Positions 17,402-27,700 of a stretch of 35,634 nucleotides of DNA are shown piece after piece. The position numbers were made by a program, and so were the translations under genes. A model generated the notes under the pieces. That model was not told where the DNA came from, did not search any database, and saw nothing but the letters and a program-made list of their open reading frames with translations. Each line of letters starts with the position of its first letter. Position 1 is the stretch's first letter. The DNA comes from Prolixibacteraceae bacterium (lineage in GTDB: Bacteria > Bacteroidota > Bacteroidia > Bacteroidales > Prolixibacteraceae), in assembly GCA_029975525.1 (NCBI GenBank), contig JARKOX010000195.1, positions 1 through 35,634 on the forward strand. Direction: 5' to 3'.

Positions 17402-18370
17402 ATGAAAAAACCCAGATACCTGGTCGATCATTTATATACGGCTGACCCGGCAGTGCATGTGTTCAACGGAAAGTTATACATCTATCCCTCCCATGACATT
17501 GAATCGGGTATTCCGGAAAATGATAACGGAGACCATTTTGATATGCGCGACTACCATGTTTTTTCGATGGAGTCGGTTGACGGAGAGGTTACCGATCATG
17601 GGGTGGCGCTCGATGTGAAAGATATTCCGTGGGCTGGCCGCCAGCTTTGGGATTGCGATTGCGCCTGCCGGGACGGCAGGTACTTTTTGTACTTTCCGCT
17701 GAAAGACCAAACCGATATTTTCCGTATTGGCGTAGCCGTCAGCGAAAAACCGGAGGGGCCTTTTATTCCGGAAGCCGCACCGATTCCCGGCAGTTACTCC
17801 ATCGATCCCTGCGTGTTTTGCGACGACGACGGCACCTACTACCTCTATTTTGGCGGTTTGTGGGGAGGACAGCTGCAGCGCTACCGCAACAACAAAGCCA
17901 TCGAGTGTGGGCACGAGCCCGGCGACGAAGAGCCGGCCCTGCCTCCGCGGGTGGCCAAACTGAGCGCAGATATGCTCGGATTTGCCGAAGAACCGCACGG
18001 GATAATCCTGCTCGATGAAAACGGGCAGCCGCTCAGGGCAGGCGATCACGAACGCCGTTTTTTCGAAGCCTCGTGGATGCACAAATATCGGGGGAAATAC
18101 TATTTCTCCTACTCAACCGGCAACACCCACCAGTTGTGTTACGCCGTGGGCGACAACCCTTACGGGCCATTTCACTACCAGGGAGTTATTCTGACTCCTG
18201 TGGTTGGATGGACCACCCACCATTCCATTGTGGAGTTTAAGGGAAAATGGTACCTCTTTTATCACGACAGTGTACCGTCGGGAGGAAAAACCTGGTTGCG
18301 GAGTATAAAAGTGGTTGAACTGGAATACCGTGCCGACGGAACCATCCAAACGATTGACGGACAGATGTGA
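17402..18370 (+). CDS. GH43 beta-xylosidase/alpha-L-arabinofuranosidase (subfamily 1-like), no signal peptide
   Basis: The 322-residue protein is one five-bladed propeller with the three GH43 acidic residues in place: D15 (TADPAVHV, base), D135 (YSIDPCVF, pKa modulator) and E222 (FFEASWMHK, acid). The opening PRYLVDHLYTADPAVHVFNG and the FDMRDYHVFSM block resemble subfamily GH43_1. There is no signal peptide, so cytoplasmic action on oligosaccharides brought in by the upstream GPH symporter is inferred. It lies 109 bases after GH10 and ends the first operon-like block. In the next 278 bases, only a weak hairpin (GGTTA at 18384-18388 with TAACC at 18395-18399) is visible. Confidence 0.92.
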   Translation: MKKPRYLVDHLYTADPAVHVFNGKLYIYPSHDIESGIPENDNGDHFDMRDYHVFSMESVDGEVTDHGVALDVKDIPWAGRQLWDCDCACRDGRYFLYFPLKDQTDIFRIGVAVSEKPEGPFIPEAAPIPGSYSIDPCVFCDDDGTYYLYFGGLWGGQLQRYRNNKAIECGHEPGDEEPALPPRVAKLSADMLGFAEEPHGIILLDENGQPLRAGDHERRFFEASWMHKYRGKYYFSYSTGNTHQLCYAVGDNPYGPFHYQGVILTPVVGWTTHHSIVEFKGKWYLFYHDSVPSGGKTWLRSIKVVELEYRADGTIQTIDGQM

Positions 18371-18648
18371 TTCGGCCGTTTCCGGTTAGGGAAATAACCT
18401 GAAAATCCGCGGGAGGGGCTGTTTTTGGGGCTCTCTGCCCGAAGGTATGGAGGTTATCTGTTGAGGCAATATTTTTATTACCTTGAAAAACCAAAACAAA
18501 CTTTTTTTTTGTCCCGTTTGTGGTGGGTAGTGTGTTGATGTTTAGAAGCTTGTTGGCGGAGTGGTTGGACGGGAAGGTTTGTTTTTAATGTGGCGCCAAA
18601 TGGCCGGTCAGGGGCGTTGGGGCAGTTCGTTAATTTGTATCCGTAAAA

Positions 18649-21600
18649 ATGAAGGAGGGGCATTTTTATAATCTGATGGTTCATCAAAATCGGCTTATCA
18701 CAGTTTTTCTGTTAAGCCTGCTTTTTTCGTTAAATGTATCGGCGGTTAAGTTCTACAGTGTCAACTCCCTGTTTGGCATCTCCATGCGGGAGGCCAATTC
18801 GGTCTGTAAGGACAACAACGGTTTTATCTGGGCTTCTTCCAAAACCGGAATTTTAAGACTGACGAACGACGATTATCGGATTTATCATCTTCCTTATGAA
18901 ACGGCAGGCATTTACCATGTCAGGCTCACATATAAATCTTCGGGGCTCATCGTTTACACCAACAACGGCCAGATATTCTCTTTTAATCCTGTTTACGACC
19001 GGTTCGACTTAACTTTTAATCTGGGTAAGTTTTTAAATGACAACTACCTGATGGTGTACAAGTTGCTGGTCGATGAGGAAGGGGCGTGGTGGATTGCTTC
19101 TTCTTCGGGGTTATTTAAATACCATTCCGGAAAGCTGACTTTGGTGGACGAGATTTCTCCGGACCGCTATATGATAACCTGGGTTGATCCACAACATCTG
19201 GTAGTGGTTAAAAAAGAGGGGATCAGTCTTTTGGATACCCGGTCGTTGAAATTCCGGCAGGTGTGTGAGTATAAAAATCCGGCCCCGTTTGTTGTTTCCT
19301 CCATATTTTTTGATAAAACCCAAAATAAGGTTTGGATCGGTACGCTGTCGAGCGGCTTGTTTTTTTATGATTTCGATTCGGGCGTTTATGCCGGCTTTCT
19401 TAAGCCACATTTTCCCGGGCAACCGGTTCTGGCTATCGAAGCAAACAGCGACTCGACCCTGTTGGTAGGTGTTGACGGACAGGGGATCTGGGAAGTGAAT
19501 AAACAGAGCAGTCAGGTGGTCAATGTGTACAAGGAGAGCGCCGATGATCCCTCCTCCCTGCGGGGGAACGGCGTTTATGATCTGTTTTGCGATGAGAACA
19601 AGCGGGTTTGGGTCTGTACTTTTAGCGGAGGCGTGTCGTTTTTTAACCAGGCCTCTCCAATTGTAAGTCAGGTTGTGCATCAAACCAACAACGCCAATTC
19701 GCTGGTAAATAATGAGGTGAACAGCATAATTGAAGATCGCTGGGGAAAACTGTGGTTTGCCACCAACAATGGGATCAGTTGCTGGGAGCCGACCTCCAAC
19801 CGGTGGAGAAATTTCTATTACAACAAGCAGGAACAGGCCCAGGTGTTTCTGTCGCTTTGTGAAGACGATAAAGGAAGGATCTGGGCCGGCAGCTACTCTT
19901 CGGGGGTATATATCCTCGACGGAAAAACCGGGAAAGAACTGGCGCACTACTCACAGAAAGAGAAGGGATCGCCGGTGTTGATCGATTTTATACTGGATAT
20001 CTGCAAAGACAGTCAGGGCGACATCTGGCTGGGCGGTGTCAACGGCGATTTTGTCTGCTACCGGTCGAAGGAAAACCGATTCAGAACCTATTCGAAAGAG
20101 CCGGTGAACGCCTTTGCGGAGTTGTCGGACAACCAGCTTCTGCTGGGATGCAGCTACGGATTGTCGTTGCTGAACAAACAAACGGGAGATGTCCAGAAGC
20201 TGTTGCTGGGGATGTTGGTGCGCGATATCCTGATTTTGGGAGATGAGGTGTGGATTGGAACCAGTGGGGATGGACTGTGCCGGTTCAACTACAAAAGTGG
20301 GGAGACCGAAAAGTTCACCACGCAGTCGGGGTTACCATCCAACTTTATCAACAGCGTGGTGTATGCCGACGGTTATTTGTGGCTGGGAACCGAAAACGGA
20401 TTGTGCCATTTTAATCCCCGGGACAAAAGCGTACAGGTCTATTCTTCGATCCTCCCGTTGTCGCGGACCTCTTTCAATTTTGGCTCCTATTTTAAACTGA
20501 AAAACGGACAACTGGCCTGGGGAACCAATAACGGCGCAGTGATCTTTGCCCCGGAAGCGCTTGCCGAATTACCCTCCAAAGGCAGAATATTTTTTCAGGA
20601 CCTGGCCGTTTCCGGTCGTTCGGTCAGAGATAATCCCAGGTTCAGGTTAAGCAGTCCGGTAGATAGCTTGAAAAATATTGACCTGAAATATTTTCAGAAT
20701 ACCTTCAGCCTCGAGCTGCTCCCCATCGGAACCCCTTCCGGAGCTAAATTTTCGTGGCAGCTGGAGGGATTCGACAAGGAGTGGACCCCGCCTGCCGGAA
20801 ACCGGATTGTTACCTACACCAACCTTCCGAGCGGGCAATTTACCTTGAAAATAAAACTCTATGACAGCTCGATGGCTCATGTTATCAGTGAGCGTGCGAT
20901 TGCCATCCGGTTGATCCCTCCGTTTTGGCGGACCGGCTGGTTTTGGATGCTGCTTTTGGTGCTCTTCTCCGGAATTATGTTTCTCTCTCTACTCGTTTAC
21001 ATCAACCGGCTGAAGCAGAAACATACCGAAGAAAAGGTCCGCTTTTTTACCAATACCGCACACGATATCCGGACCTCGCTCACCCTGATTAAAGCGCCGG
21101 TGGAGGAGTTGAGCAAAGAAGCCAGCTTGTCGGAGAAGGGGAAATACTATTTGCACCTGGCCAACGAGCAGGCCCGGCGATTGTCGGCGGTGGTGACACA
21201 ATTGATGGATTTTCAGAAAGCTGATATTGGAAAAGAGCAGATGTCGTTTTCAATGGTCGATATTGTCAGGCTGATATCGAACCGCCGGATGATGCTGGAT
21301 TCCTTTGCCAAAAGCAAAAAAATCGAGCTGCTGTTCACGGCTGACCGGCCGGGCTATCTCACAGCGGTTGATGAGCAGAAGATGGAAAAGATCATCGACA
21401 ACCTCATTTCCAATGCGATAAAATATTCTCACCAGGAAAGTCAGGTGCTGATTGACCTGAAGTGCGATGAGAAAAAGTGGGTGCTCCAGGTCAAAGATCA
21501 CGGGATTGGCATCAGCCGGAAAGCCCAGCGCATGCTTTTCAATGAGTTTTACCGGGCCGACAATGCGATCAATTCCAAAGTGGTCGGCTCGGGAATCGGG

Positions 21601-22572
21601 CTTTTGCTGGTGAAAAACTATGTAACCAGGCACGGCGGCCGGATTAGTTGCGAGAGCCAGGAAAATGTCGGATCAACATTCCAGGTGGTTATTCCATTTA
21701 AAGCGGTTGCGGAAAAGATAAAACTGCCCCCTTTGACTGTTGAAAACGCTGCGTCATTCAGCAGTTTGCCTGATGTCCCGCAGCAGATCTTTTTTGATGG
21801 GGGCGCCCTGAATTCCAAAGAGATGAAGATCCTGGTTGTGGAGGACAATGACGATTTGCTCGATTTTATGCGGATAACCCTCAGCCGCGAATTTAAAGTG
21901 TTTACGGCCGTTGACGGAATAAAAGCGTGGGAGTTTATTTCGAAGCAGATGCCCGACCTGGTGGTTTCCGACATTATGATGCCCCAGATGAATGGGTTTG
22001 AATTGTGCCAGCTGATGAAGTCGACCTATGAAACCTCGCATATTCCCATTATTCTTCTTACCGCCCTTTCTGAAAAAACCGAACAGTTACAGGGGCTCGG
22101 GCTGGGGGCAGACGATTACCTGACCAAACCTTTTGACCTGAATCTTCTGGTCCAGCGAATCAAAACGATTATTCGCAACCGCGAGGTTGTGCGGGAAAAA
22201 GCATTGAAACTGCTGAAAGAAGACATTGACGGACAACCTGTTTTGGACAATGAGCACAACGACCGGTTTGTGAAAAAAATGCTGGAAGTGGCCAAAGCCA
22301 ACCTCTCGAATTCAGCCTTCAACAAAGATGAATTTGCGTCGGCAATGAATGTCAGCTCTTCGCTTCTGTACAAAAAAATCAAGTCGCTTACCGATCAGTC
22401 ACCAACCGATTTTATCAAAAACATCAGGATGAATCACGCTTTTGATCTGTTGCAAAAACGAAAACATACCGTTACCGAGGTGAGCGAACTCTGCGGATTT
22501 GCCAGCGTGGGATATTTCAGCACCGTTTTCAGAAAACATTTTGGAAAATCGCCCACCGAGATTCTGGATTGA
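18649..22572 (+). CDS. Hybrid two-component system regulator (propeller sensor, kinase, receiver, AraC HTH)
   Basis: The 1307-residue protein is the standard one-chain regulator of Bacteroidota glycan loci. A signal sequence (to about residue 33; ATG 18676 is an alternative start) is followed by propeller repeats with IWxG-type motifs (VWIGTLSSGLFFY, LWFATNNGISCW, IWAGSYSSGVYIL, VWIGTSGDGLCRF, LWLGTENGLCHF). A Y_Y_Y-type domain follows (about 670-755), then a membrane helix at about 763-788. The cytoplasmic part has HisKA with H805 (TAHDIRTSLTL), an ATPase domain (DNLISNAIKYS, DHGIGIS, GSGIGLLLVK), a receiver with D1108 (VVSDIMMP) and K in LTKPFD, and an AraC-type HTH to the end. It presumably senses a xylan oligosaccharide in the periplasm and activates the flanking genes. 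All catalytic residues are intact. Confidence 0.96.
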   Translation: MKEGHFYNLMVHQNRLITVFLLSLLFSLNVSAVKFYSVNSLFGISMREANSVCKDNNGFIWASSKTGILRLTNDDYRIYHLPYETAGIYHVRLTYKSSGLIVYTNNGQIFSFNPVYDRFDLTFNLGKFLNDNYLMVYKLLVDEEGAWWIASSSGLFKYHSGKLTLVDEISPDRYMITWVDPQHLVVVKKEGISLLDTRSLKFRQVCEYKNPAPFVVSSIFFDKTQNKVWIGTLSSGLFFYDFDSGVYAGFLKPHFPGQPVLAIEANSDSTLLVGVDGQGIWEVNKQSSQVVNVYKESADDPSSLRGNGVYDLFCDENKRVWVCTFSGGVSFFNQASPIVSQVVHQTNNANSLVNNEVNSIIEDRWGKLWFATNNGISCWEPTSNRWRNFYYNKQEQAQVFLSLCEDDKGRIWAGSYSSGVYILDGKTGKELAHYSQKEKGSPVLIDFILDICKDSQGDIWLGGVNGDFVCYRSKENRFRTYSKEPVNAFAELSDNQLLLGCSYGLSLLNKQTGDVQKLLLGMLVRDILILGDEVWIGTSGDGLCRFNYKSGETEKFTTQSGLPSNFINSVVYADGYLWLGTENGLCHFNPRDKSVQVYSSILPLSRTSFNFGSYFKLKNGQLAWGTNNGAVIFAPEALAELPSKGRIFFQDLAVSGRSVRDNPRFRLSSPVDSLKNIDLKYFQNTFSLELLPIGTPSGAKFSWQLEGFDKEWTPPAGNRIVTYTNLPSGQFTLKIKLYDSSMAHVISERAIAIRLIPPFWRTGWFWMLLLVLFSGIMFLSLLVYINRLKQKHTEEKVRFFTNTAHDIRTSLTLIKAPVEELSKEASLSEKGKYYLHLANEQARRLSAVVTQLMDFQKADIGKEQMSFSMVDIVRLISNRRMMLDSFAKSKKIELLFTADRPGYLTAVDEQKMEKIIDNLISNAIKYSHQESQVLIDLKCDEKKWVLQVKDHGIGISRKAQRMLFNEFYRADNAINSKVVGSGIGLLLVKNYVTRHGGRISCESQENVGSTFQVVIPFKAVAEKIKLPPLTVENAASFSSLPDVPQQIFFDGGALNSKEMKILVVEDNDDLLDFMRITLSREFKVFTAVDGIKAWEFISKQMPDLVVSDIMMPQMNGFELCQLMKSTYETSHIPIILLTALSEKTEQLQGLGLGADDYLTKPFDLNLLVQRIKTIIRNREVVREKALKLLKEDIDGQPVLDNEHNDRFVKKMLEVAKANLSNSAFNKDEFASAMNVSSSLLYKKIKSLTDQSPTDFIKNIRMNHAFDLLQKRKHTVTEVSELCGFASVGYFSTVFRKHFGKSPTEILD

Positions 22573-22631
22573 AAAGCGCGCGGCTCTCCTGCCGATCCCC
22601 TTTTTAAAATGTAGCCAATAGCTTTGCGTGA

Positions 22632-22658
22632 AGCCGGTGTTGCACCGGTTGATATTTT
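22632..22658 (+). terminator. Possible terminator after the regulator gene
   Basis: AGCCGGTG pairs with CACCGGTT (22643-22650, one G-U pair) around the loop TTG, and GATATTTTTG follows with a run of five T. It is 60 bases after the regulator's stop codon. Confidence 0.5.
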
Positions 22659-22719
22659 TGCCGTGACAACTCCCTTCGCATCCGGCCCGCACTGGGCGTT
22701 TGGGGCTACGTATCCGGGG

Positions 22720-22747
22720 AAACCGGGAAGTTGTACAATGCCGGTTT
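22720..22747. repeat. Inverted repeat, possible operator
   Basis: AAACCGG at 22720-22726 is the reverse complement of CCGGTTT at 22741-22747, with a 14-base spacer. No T-run follows. It lies about 145 bases before the GH43 start and could be a regulator site or an RNA hairpin. Confidence 0.35.
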
Positions 22748-22891
22748 GGGGTAACTGCGTGGCAGCCAATTGTTAAAAAACAGATCCGGAAATATTATCC
22801 GAAATTAAAAATGGAATATCTATTATTTAAAGCCGTTCTCCTGGGCTTACGCTACCTTTAATCTGAAATAAAATAACTAACCTAAGCTTGT

Positions 22892-24622
22892 ATGAGGAAA
22901 ATTTTTTTGTTCTTCATTCTGGGGCCACTGTTAAAAACAGGTTTGCTGGTTGTGCTGCTGTTTTCATGCAGTTTCTTTGAAAAACGGGGTGAAACGCGTG
23001 TGCTGGGCAGCCGTTCTGTGGCCAGCTTTGATTATTTCTCCTATAACGGTGACGACGATTATTATAACCAGACGCCTTTGCCGGGTGAAGATTGTTTTTA
23101 CAATCCGATTCTGCCCGGATGGTACTCTGATCCAAGTATATGTGCCAACGGCGACGACTATTTTTTAGTTACTTCCACCTTCTCCTATTTTCCCGGCGTG
23201 CCGATTTTTCACAGTAAAGACCTGGTAAACTGGAAACAGATCGGGCACGTGCTCGACCGGGAGTCGCAGTTGCCGCTGGACGGACAACCTACCAGTGGAG
23301 GTATTTTTGCGCCGGCCATCAGTTACAACCCGCACAACCATACTTATTACGTGGTTACGACCAATGTGGGGACGGGCAACTTTTTTGTAAAAACAAAAGA
23401 TCCGTTTGGCGCCTGGTCCGATCCGATAGAACTGCCCGAAGTGAAAGGAATCGACCCCTCTTTTTTCTTTGATGAGGATGGAAGGGCTTACATCGTCAAC
23501 AACGATGCGCCGGAAGGCCCTCCGCTGTATGACGGGCACCGCGCCATCTGGGTGCAGGAGTTTGATCCGGTTGCCGACCAAACCATTGGCCCCCGGAAAG
23601 TGCTGATCAATGGAGGTATTCACTTCGAAGAGAAACCGATATGGATTGAAGGGCCTCACCTTTATAAAATTAAAGGGCACTATTATCTGATGGCTGCCGA
23701 AGGAGGAACCGGCCCTGACCATTCGGAAGTAATTTTAAGAGGCGACCATCCCATGGGAACGTTCAACGCCTGGGAAAAAAATCCGATGCTGACCCAACGG
23801 CATCTCAATCCCGGCAGGGAAAATCCGGTTACCTGTGCCGGACATGCCGACCTGGTTCAAACCCGGGAGGGCGACTGGTGGGCAGTGTTCCTGGCTTGCC
23901 GGCCAATCAATAACCAATTTGAAAATCTTGGACGCGAAACATTCCTGATGCCAGTGCAGTGGAGTGAGGATGGCTTTCCCTTCCTGACCCAGGGAGAGGA
24001 TCTGGTTCCGATGGTTGTTCAGCGAAAAGGAACCCAGCGGCAGGAGAAGGTCACTTTTGGCAATTTTTCAGTTGTCGAAAATTTTGACTCAGACCGCCTT
24101 GGGCCGGAATGGACGACGCTCCGGACGCCCGCCAGGGAGCTGTACTCCTTGACTGAAAATCCCGGCTTTCTTACTTTGAAATGCGCCGACACCAATGCGT
24201 CGGAGCGAAAGAGCCCGGCCTATGTGTGCCGGCGGATGCAACATCACCGGTTTGAATGTACGACCTCGGTCAATTTTTTTCCGGGGGAGGAAAACGAAGC
24301 CGCCGGGATGCTGCTTTACAAAGATGAATTCCGTCAATACTTCCTTTCGGTAAGTAAATCAGGAGAGAACCGAAAAGTGAGTCTAAACAAGATATCCCGG
24401 TCGGGGAGCGAGACGATTGCAAGCCAGGAAATAAAAAATGACAAACCCGTGCGTCTGAAAGTGATATCGAAAGGGCTTCATTACGATTTCTGTTATGGTA
24501 CAGGAAAAAAGCAATGGAAGACATTGGCCCGGGAGGTAGATGCCGGATACCTGTCAACGGCAAGCGCCTCCGGATTTACCGGCACTACAATCGGCTTGTA
24601 TGCCACTCGGAAGCAGTTCTAA
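22892..24622 (+). CDS. GH43 lipoprotein beta-xylosidase/arabinofuranosidase with C-terminal concanavalin-like domain
   Basis: The 576-residue protein has a lipoprotein signal (LLVVLLFSC, Cys26) and an acidic, Tyr-rich linker to about residue 65. The GH43 propeller carries D80 (GWYSDPSI, base), D188 (KGIDPSFF) and E253 (WIEGPHLY, acid), all intact. From about residue 385 the C-terminus (VVENFDSDRLGPEWTTLR and on) is a beta-sandwich like that of two-domain GH43 enzymes (subfamily 10-12 type). These release xylose or arabinose from xylan fragments. A lipid anchor places it at the outer or periplasmic membrane face, unlike the signal-less GH43 at 17402. SusC starts 126 bases downstream. Confidence 0.92.
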   Translation: MRKIFLFFILGPLLKTGLLVVLLFSCSFFEKRGETRVLGSRSVASFDYFSYNGDDDYYNQTPLPGEDCFYNPILPGWYSDPSICANGDDYFLVTSTFSYFPGVPIFHSKDLVNWKQIGHVLDRESQLPLDGQPTSGGIFAPAISYNPHNHTYYVVTTNVGTGNFFVKTKDPFGAWSDPIELPEVKGIDPSFFFDEDGRAYIVNNDAPEGPPLYDGHRAIWVQEFDPVADQTIGPRKVLINGGIHFEEKPIWIEGPHLYKIKGHYYLMAAEGGTGPDHSEVILRGDHPMGTFNAWEKNPMLTQRHLNPGRENPVTCAGHADLVQTREGDWWAVFLACRPINNQFENLGRETFLMPVQWSEDGFPFLTQGEDLVPMVVQRKGTQRQEKVTFGNFSVVENFDSDRLGPEWTTLRTPARELYSLTENPGFLTLKCADTNASERKSPAYVCRRMQHHRFECTTSVNFFPGEENEAAGMLLYKDEFRQYFLSVSKSGENRKVSLNKISRSGSETIASQEIKNDKPVRLKVISKGLHYDFCYGTGKKQWKTLAREVDAGYLSTASASGFTGTTIGLYATRKQF

Positions 24623-24748
24623 AATGGGAGGCGGATTATGAAAAAGCAGGTTTTTAAAGAATCAGGTTCGCCTTAAGTGGTTTGTTATCAAGGAATAGTA
24701 GATGATAATTTGGTGTTCTCTAATTAATTAACTTAAATTAATACTAAA

Positions 24749-27700
24749 ATGAAAAAAAGACGATTACTAAGAGTGGTAAGCCTAATTGTGCCACTGTTAT
24801 TTTTTTCTATTTGGAGTTTTGCCCAGCAAAAGGAGGTTCATGGTAACGTCAAAGACGCAGCCGGGGCTCCAATGCCAGGGGTTACCATTGTACTGAAAGG
24901 AACTTCCCAGGGGACCATTACTGACATGGATGGGAATTATACCCTGAAAAATGTAGGTCCGGGCAGTGTATTGGTTTTCTCCTTTGTCGGGATGAAATCA
25001 ATGGAGGTAATGGTTGGTACGCAGTCGGTTATTAACGTAAAACTGGAAGCCGACCTCTCCGAACTTGAAGAGGTTGTGGTGGTAGGATACGGAACGCAAC
25101 GTAAAGAAGCAGTAACCGGATCGGTTGCTTCGATGGGGGGCGAAGTGTTGCGCAATGTGGCATCTTCAAATATTACCCAGGCTTTGCAGGGGCGCATATC
25201 AGGGGTTGAAATGTCGCAAACCTCTTCCAAGCCGGGAGCTGCCATGCAAATCCGTATTCGCGGAACACGCTCCCTGAATGCCAGCAACGACCCGCTGGTC
25301 GTGCTCGATGGTATCCCCTTTGCCGGCTCCATCAGTGACATCAATCCCTACGATATCAAGAGTGTTGATATCCTGAAAGATGCTTCGGCAACTGCCATTT
25401 ACGGCTCACGCGGCGCCAATGGGGTGATATTGATAACAACCAACAAAGGGCAAAGCGGACAAAAAGCCAGGGTAAGCTACAATGGCTATTATGGCATGAA
25501 AAATATTTTCGCCAAATATCCCATGATGGACGGGCCGGAATTTATTGCGCTCCGAAAAGCTGCAGGCCTGTATACCAATGGGGTAGATGAATCTGATGAG
25601 GTGAACATCGACTGGCAGGACCTGTTATACCGAACCGCTGTGGTAACAAGCCACGACGTCAGCGTTTCGGGGGGAACCGATAAAGGAAATTACAATTTCG
25701 GCGTGGGGTACGACAAGGATGAAGCCGTATTGCCCGGTCAGTACTACGAGCGTTTTTCAATTAACGGTTCTCTGGATCAGGAAATAGGTGAATATTTCCG
25801 CCTGGGTTTTTCAACCAAAAGCAATTATTCCGTTAACAACGGAAACAACCTGGGATTGTACGGTACTTTAAGCAGCTCTCCGATAGCCAATCCGTACAAA
25901 GAAGACGGAACGCTGAAAAGGACTGTAAAAATGCCATTGGATGAGAACTGGGTTTACACAAAAGAATCCATTGAAAACCTGGGAGATAAATGGAAAGACC
26001 AAACCAAAGCGTATGGCTCTTATAATAACCTGTATGGGGAGGTGAAAATCCCCGGTGTCGAGGGGTTGAAGTATCGCGCCAACATCGGTTTGAATTTTCG
26101 GATGAGCAATGGTGGTTCTTACACTGGCGAAGGGGTGTTCAATGCGACGGCAACAACTCCTTCCACTGCGTCTATCTCCAACTCGCTTACCACCAACTGG
26201 GTGATTGAAAACCTGCTGACCTATGATCGGGTTTTTGCCAAAAAACATCAGTTGAACGTCGTGGCGATGTACTCAGCCGAGCAAACCAAATACAACAGCT
26301 CGCAGGTATCTGCAAAAGATATTCCCGCCGATGCTTTTCAGTTTTACAACCTCGGACGGGCTGCCGGTGAGATTACGATCAATCCTGACAACCAGGATTA
26401 TCGGGTGAGTGGCTTGATGTCGTGGATGGGACGGGCCATGTATGCATACGACAACCGTTATATGCTGACGGCGACCTTCCGCTCCGATGCCTCTTCCAGA
26501 CTTGCCGAGGGACACAAATGGCATTCTTATCCCGCTGTTTCGGCCGGATGGAACATCTCCAACGAATCATTTATGCAGGATGTCGCACTGGTAAACCTGT
26601 TGAAACTGCGTGTCGGATATGGACAGACCTCCAACCAGGCCATCGATCCCTATGCTACGCTGGGGCGCTTAAGTACCCGACCCTATAACTTTGGGGATGC
26701 CTATTCGATGGGGTATTATGTGTCTGAGCTTCCCAATACGAATTTAGGATGGGAATATTCTGAAACGTGGAACTTTGGTTTGGATTTCGGCCTCCTGAAA
26801 AATCGTTTGTCGGGTACGGTAGAGTACTATGTCCAGAACACCAAAGATATCCTGTTGAGGGTTAGTCTGCCAAACACTTCGGGCGTAGGGAGTTATATGG
26901 CAAATATTGGAGAAACCCAGAACAAAGGGCTGGAGCTTTCGCTCAACGGCGTAATCCTGGATAATTATAATGGCTGGACCTGGGAAGCCGGCATCAACGT
27001 GTATGCCAACCGCAACAAGCTGGTTTCACTTGCTTCGGGGCAACTGCGGGATGAAGCCAACTGGTGGTTTGTCGGTTATCCCATTGACGTGATTTTCGAC
27101 TACGAAAAAATCGGACTCTGGCAGCAGGGAGATCCCTACCTGGATATCCTGGAGCCGGGTAATGTCGTAAAATTAGGTATGATCAAGGTGAAATATGCCG
27201 GAGACTACAATGCCGATGGTACGCCGACCCGAAAAATCGGACCCGACGACCGGCAGATTATGAGTATTGAACCCGATTTTCAGGGTGGGTTTAATACCCG
27301 GGTGGCTTATAAAGGAGTTGATCTGAGCGTAGTTGGCGTCTTCAAGAGTGGCGGCATTCTCAACAGTACCCTTTATGGGTCTTCTGGGTACCTCAATATG
27401 ATGACCGGCCGCAGGGGGAACGTAAAAGTGGACTACTGGACACAGGAGAATACCGGCGCCAAGTATCCCAATCCCGCTGCCGTATTGAGTGGCGACAATC
27501 CCAAGTATGGCAGTACGCTGGGGTATTTCGATGCCTCCTACCTGAAAATACGCAACATAACCCTGGGGTATAATTTCGATCAGAATAACTGGATGAAAAA
27601 CTCCGGAATTGACCGGCTGCGGCTTTACTTCGCGGTTCAAAACCCATTTGTGCTGTTCTCGCCCTATCATAAAGAATCGGGGATGGATCCCGAAACCAAC

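Larger units (their letters stand above)
22573..22891. other. Intergenic region upstream of GH43-SusCD
   Basis: These 319 bases carry two inverted repeats (22632-22650 and 22720-22747) and no supported gene. The promoter and operator for the GH43-SusC-SusD unit are expected here. TACCTTTA at 22853-22860 fits the -7 consensus at all but the last position, but lacks a clear -33 partner. Confidence 0.5.

Noticed and set aside
24715..24723. TAATTTG-like box upstream of SusC as a promoter
   Set aside because: It fits TAnnTTTG only with a mismatch, and the nearest TTTG upstream is 30 bases away, too far for a -33 element.
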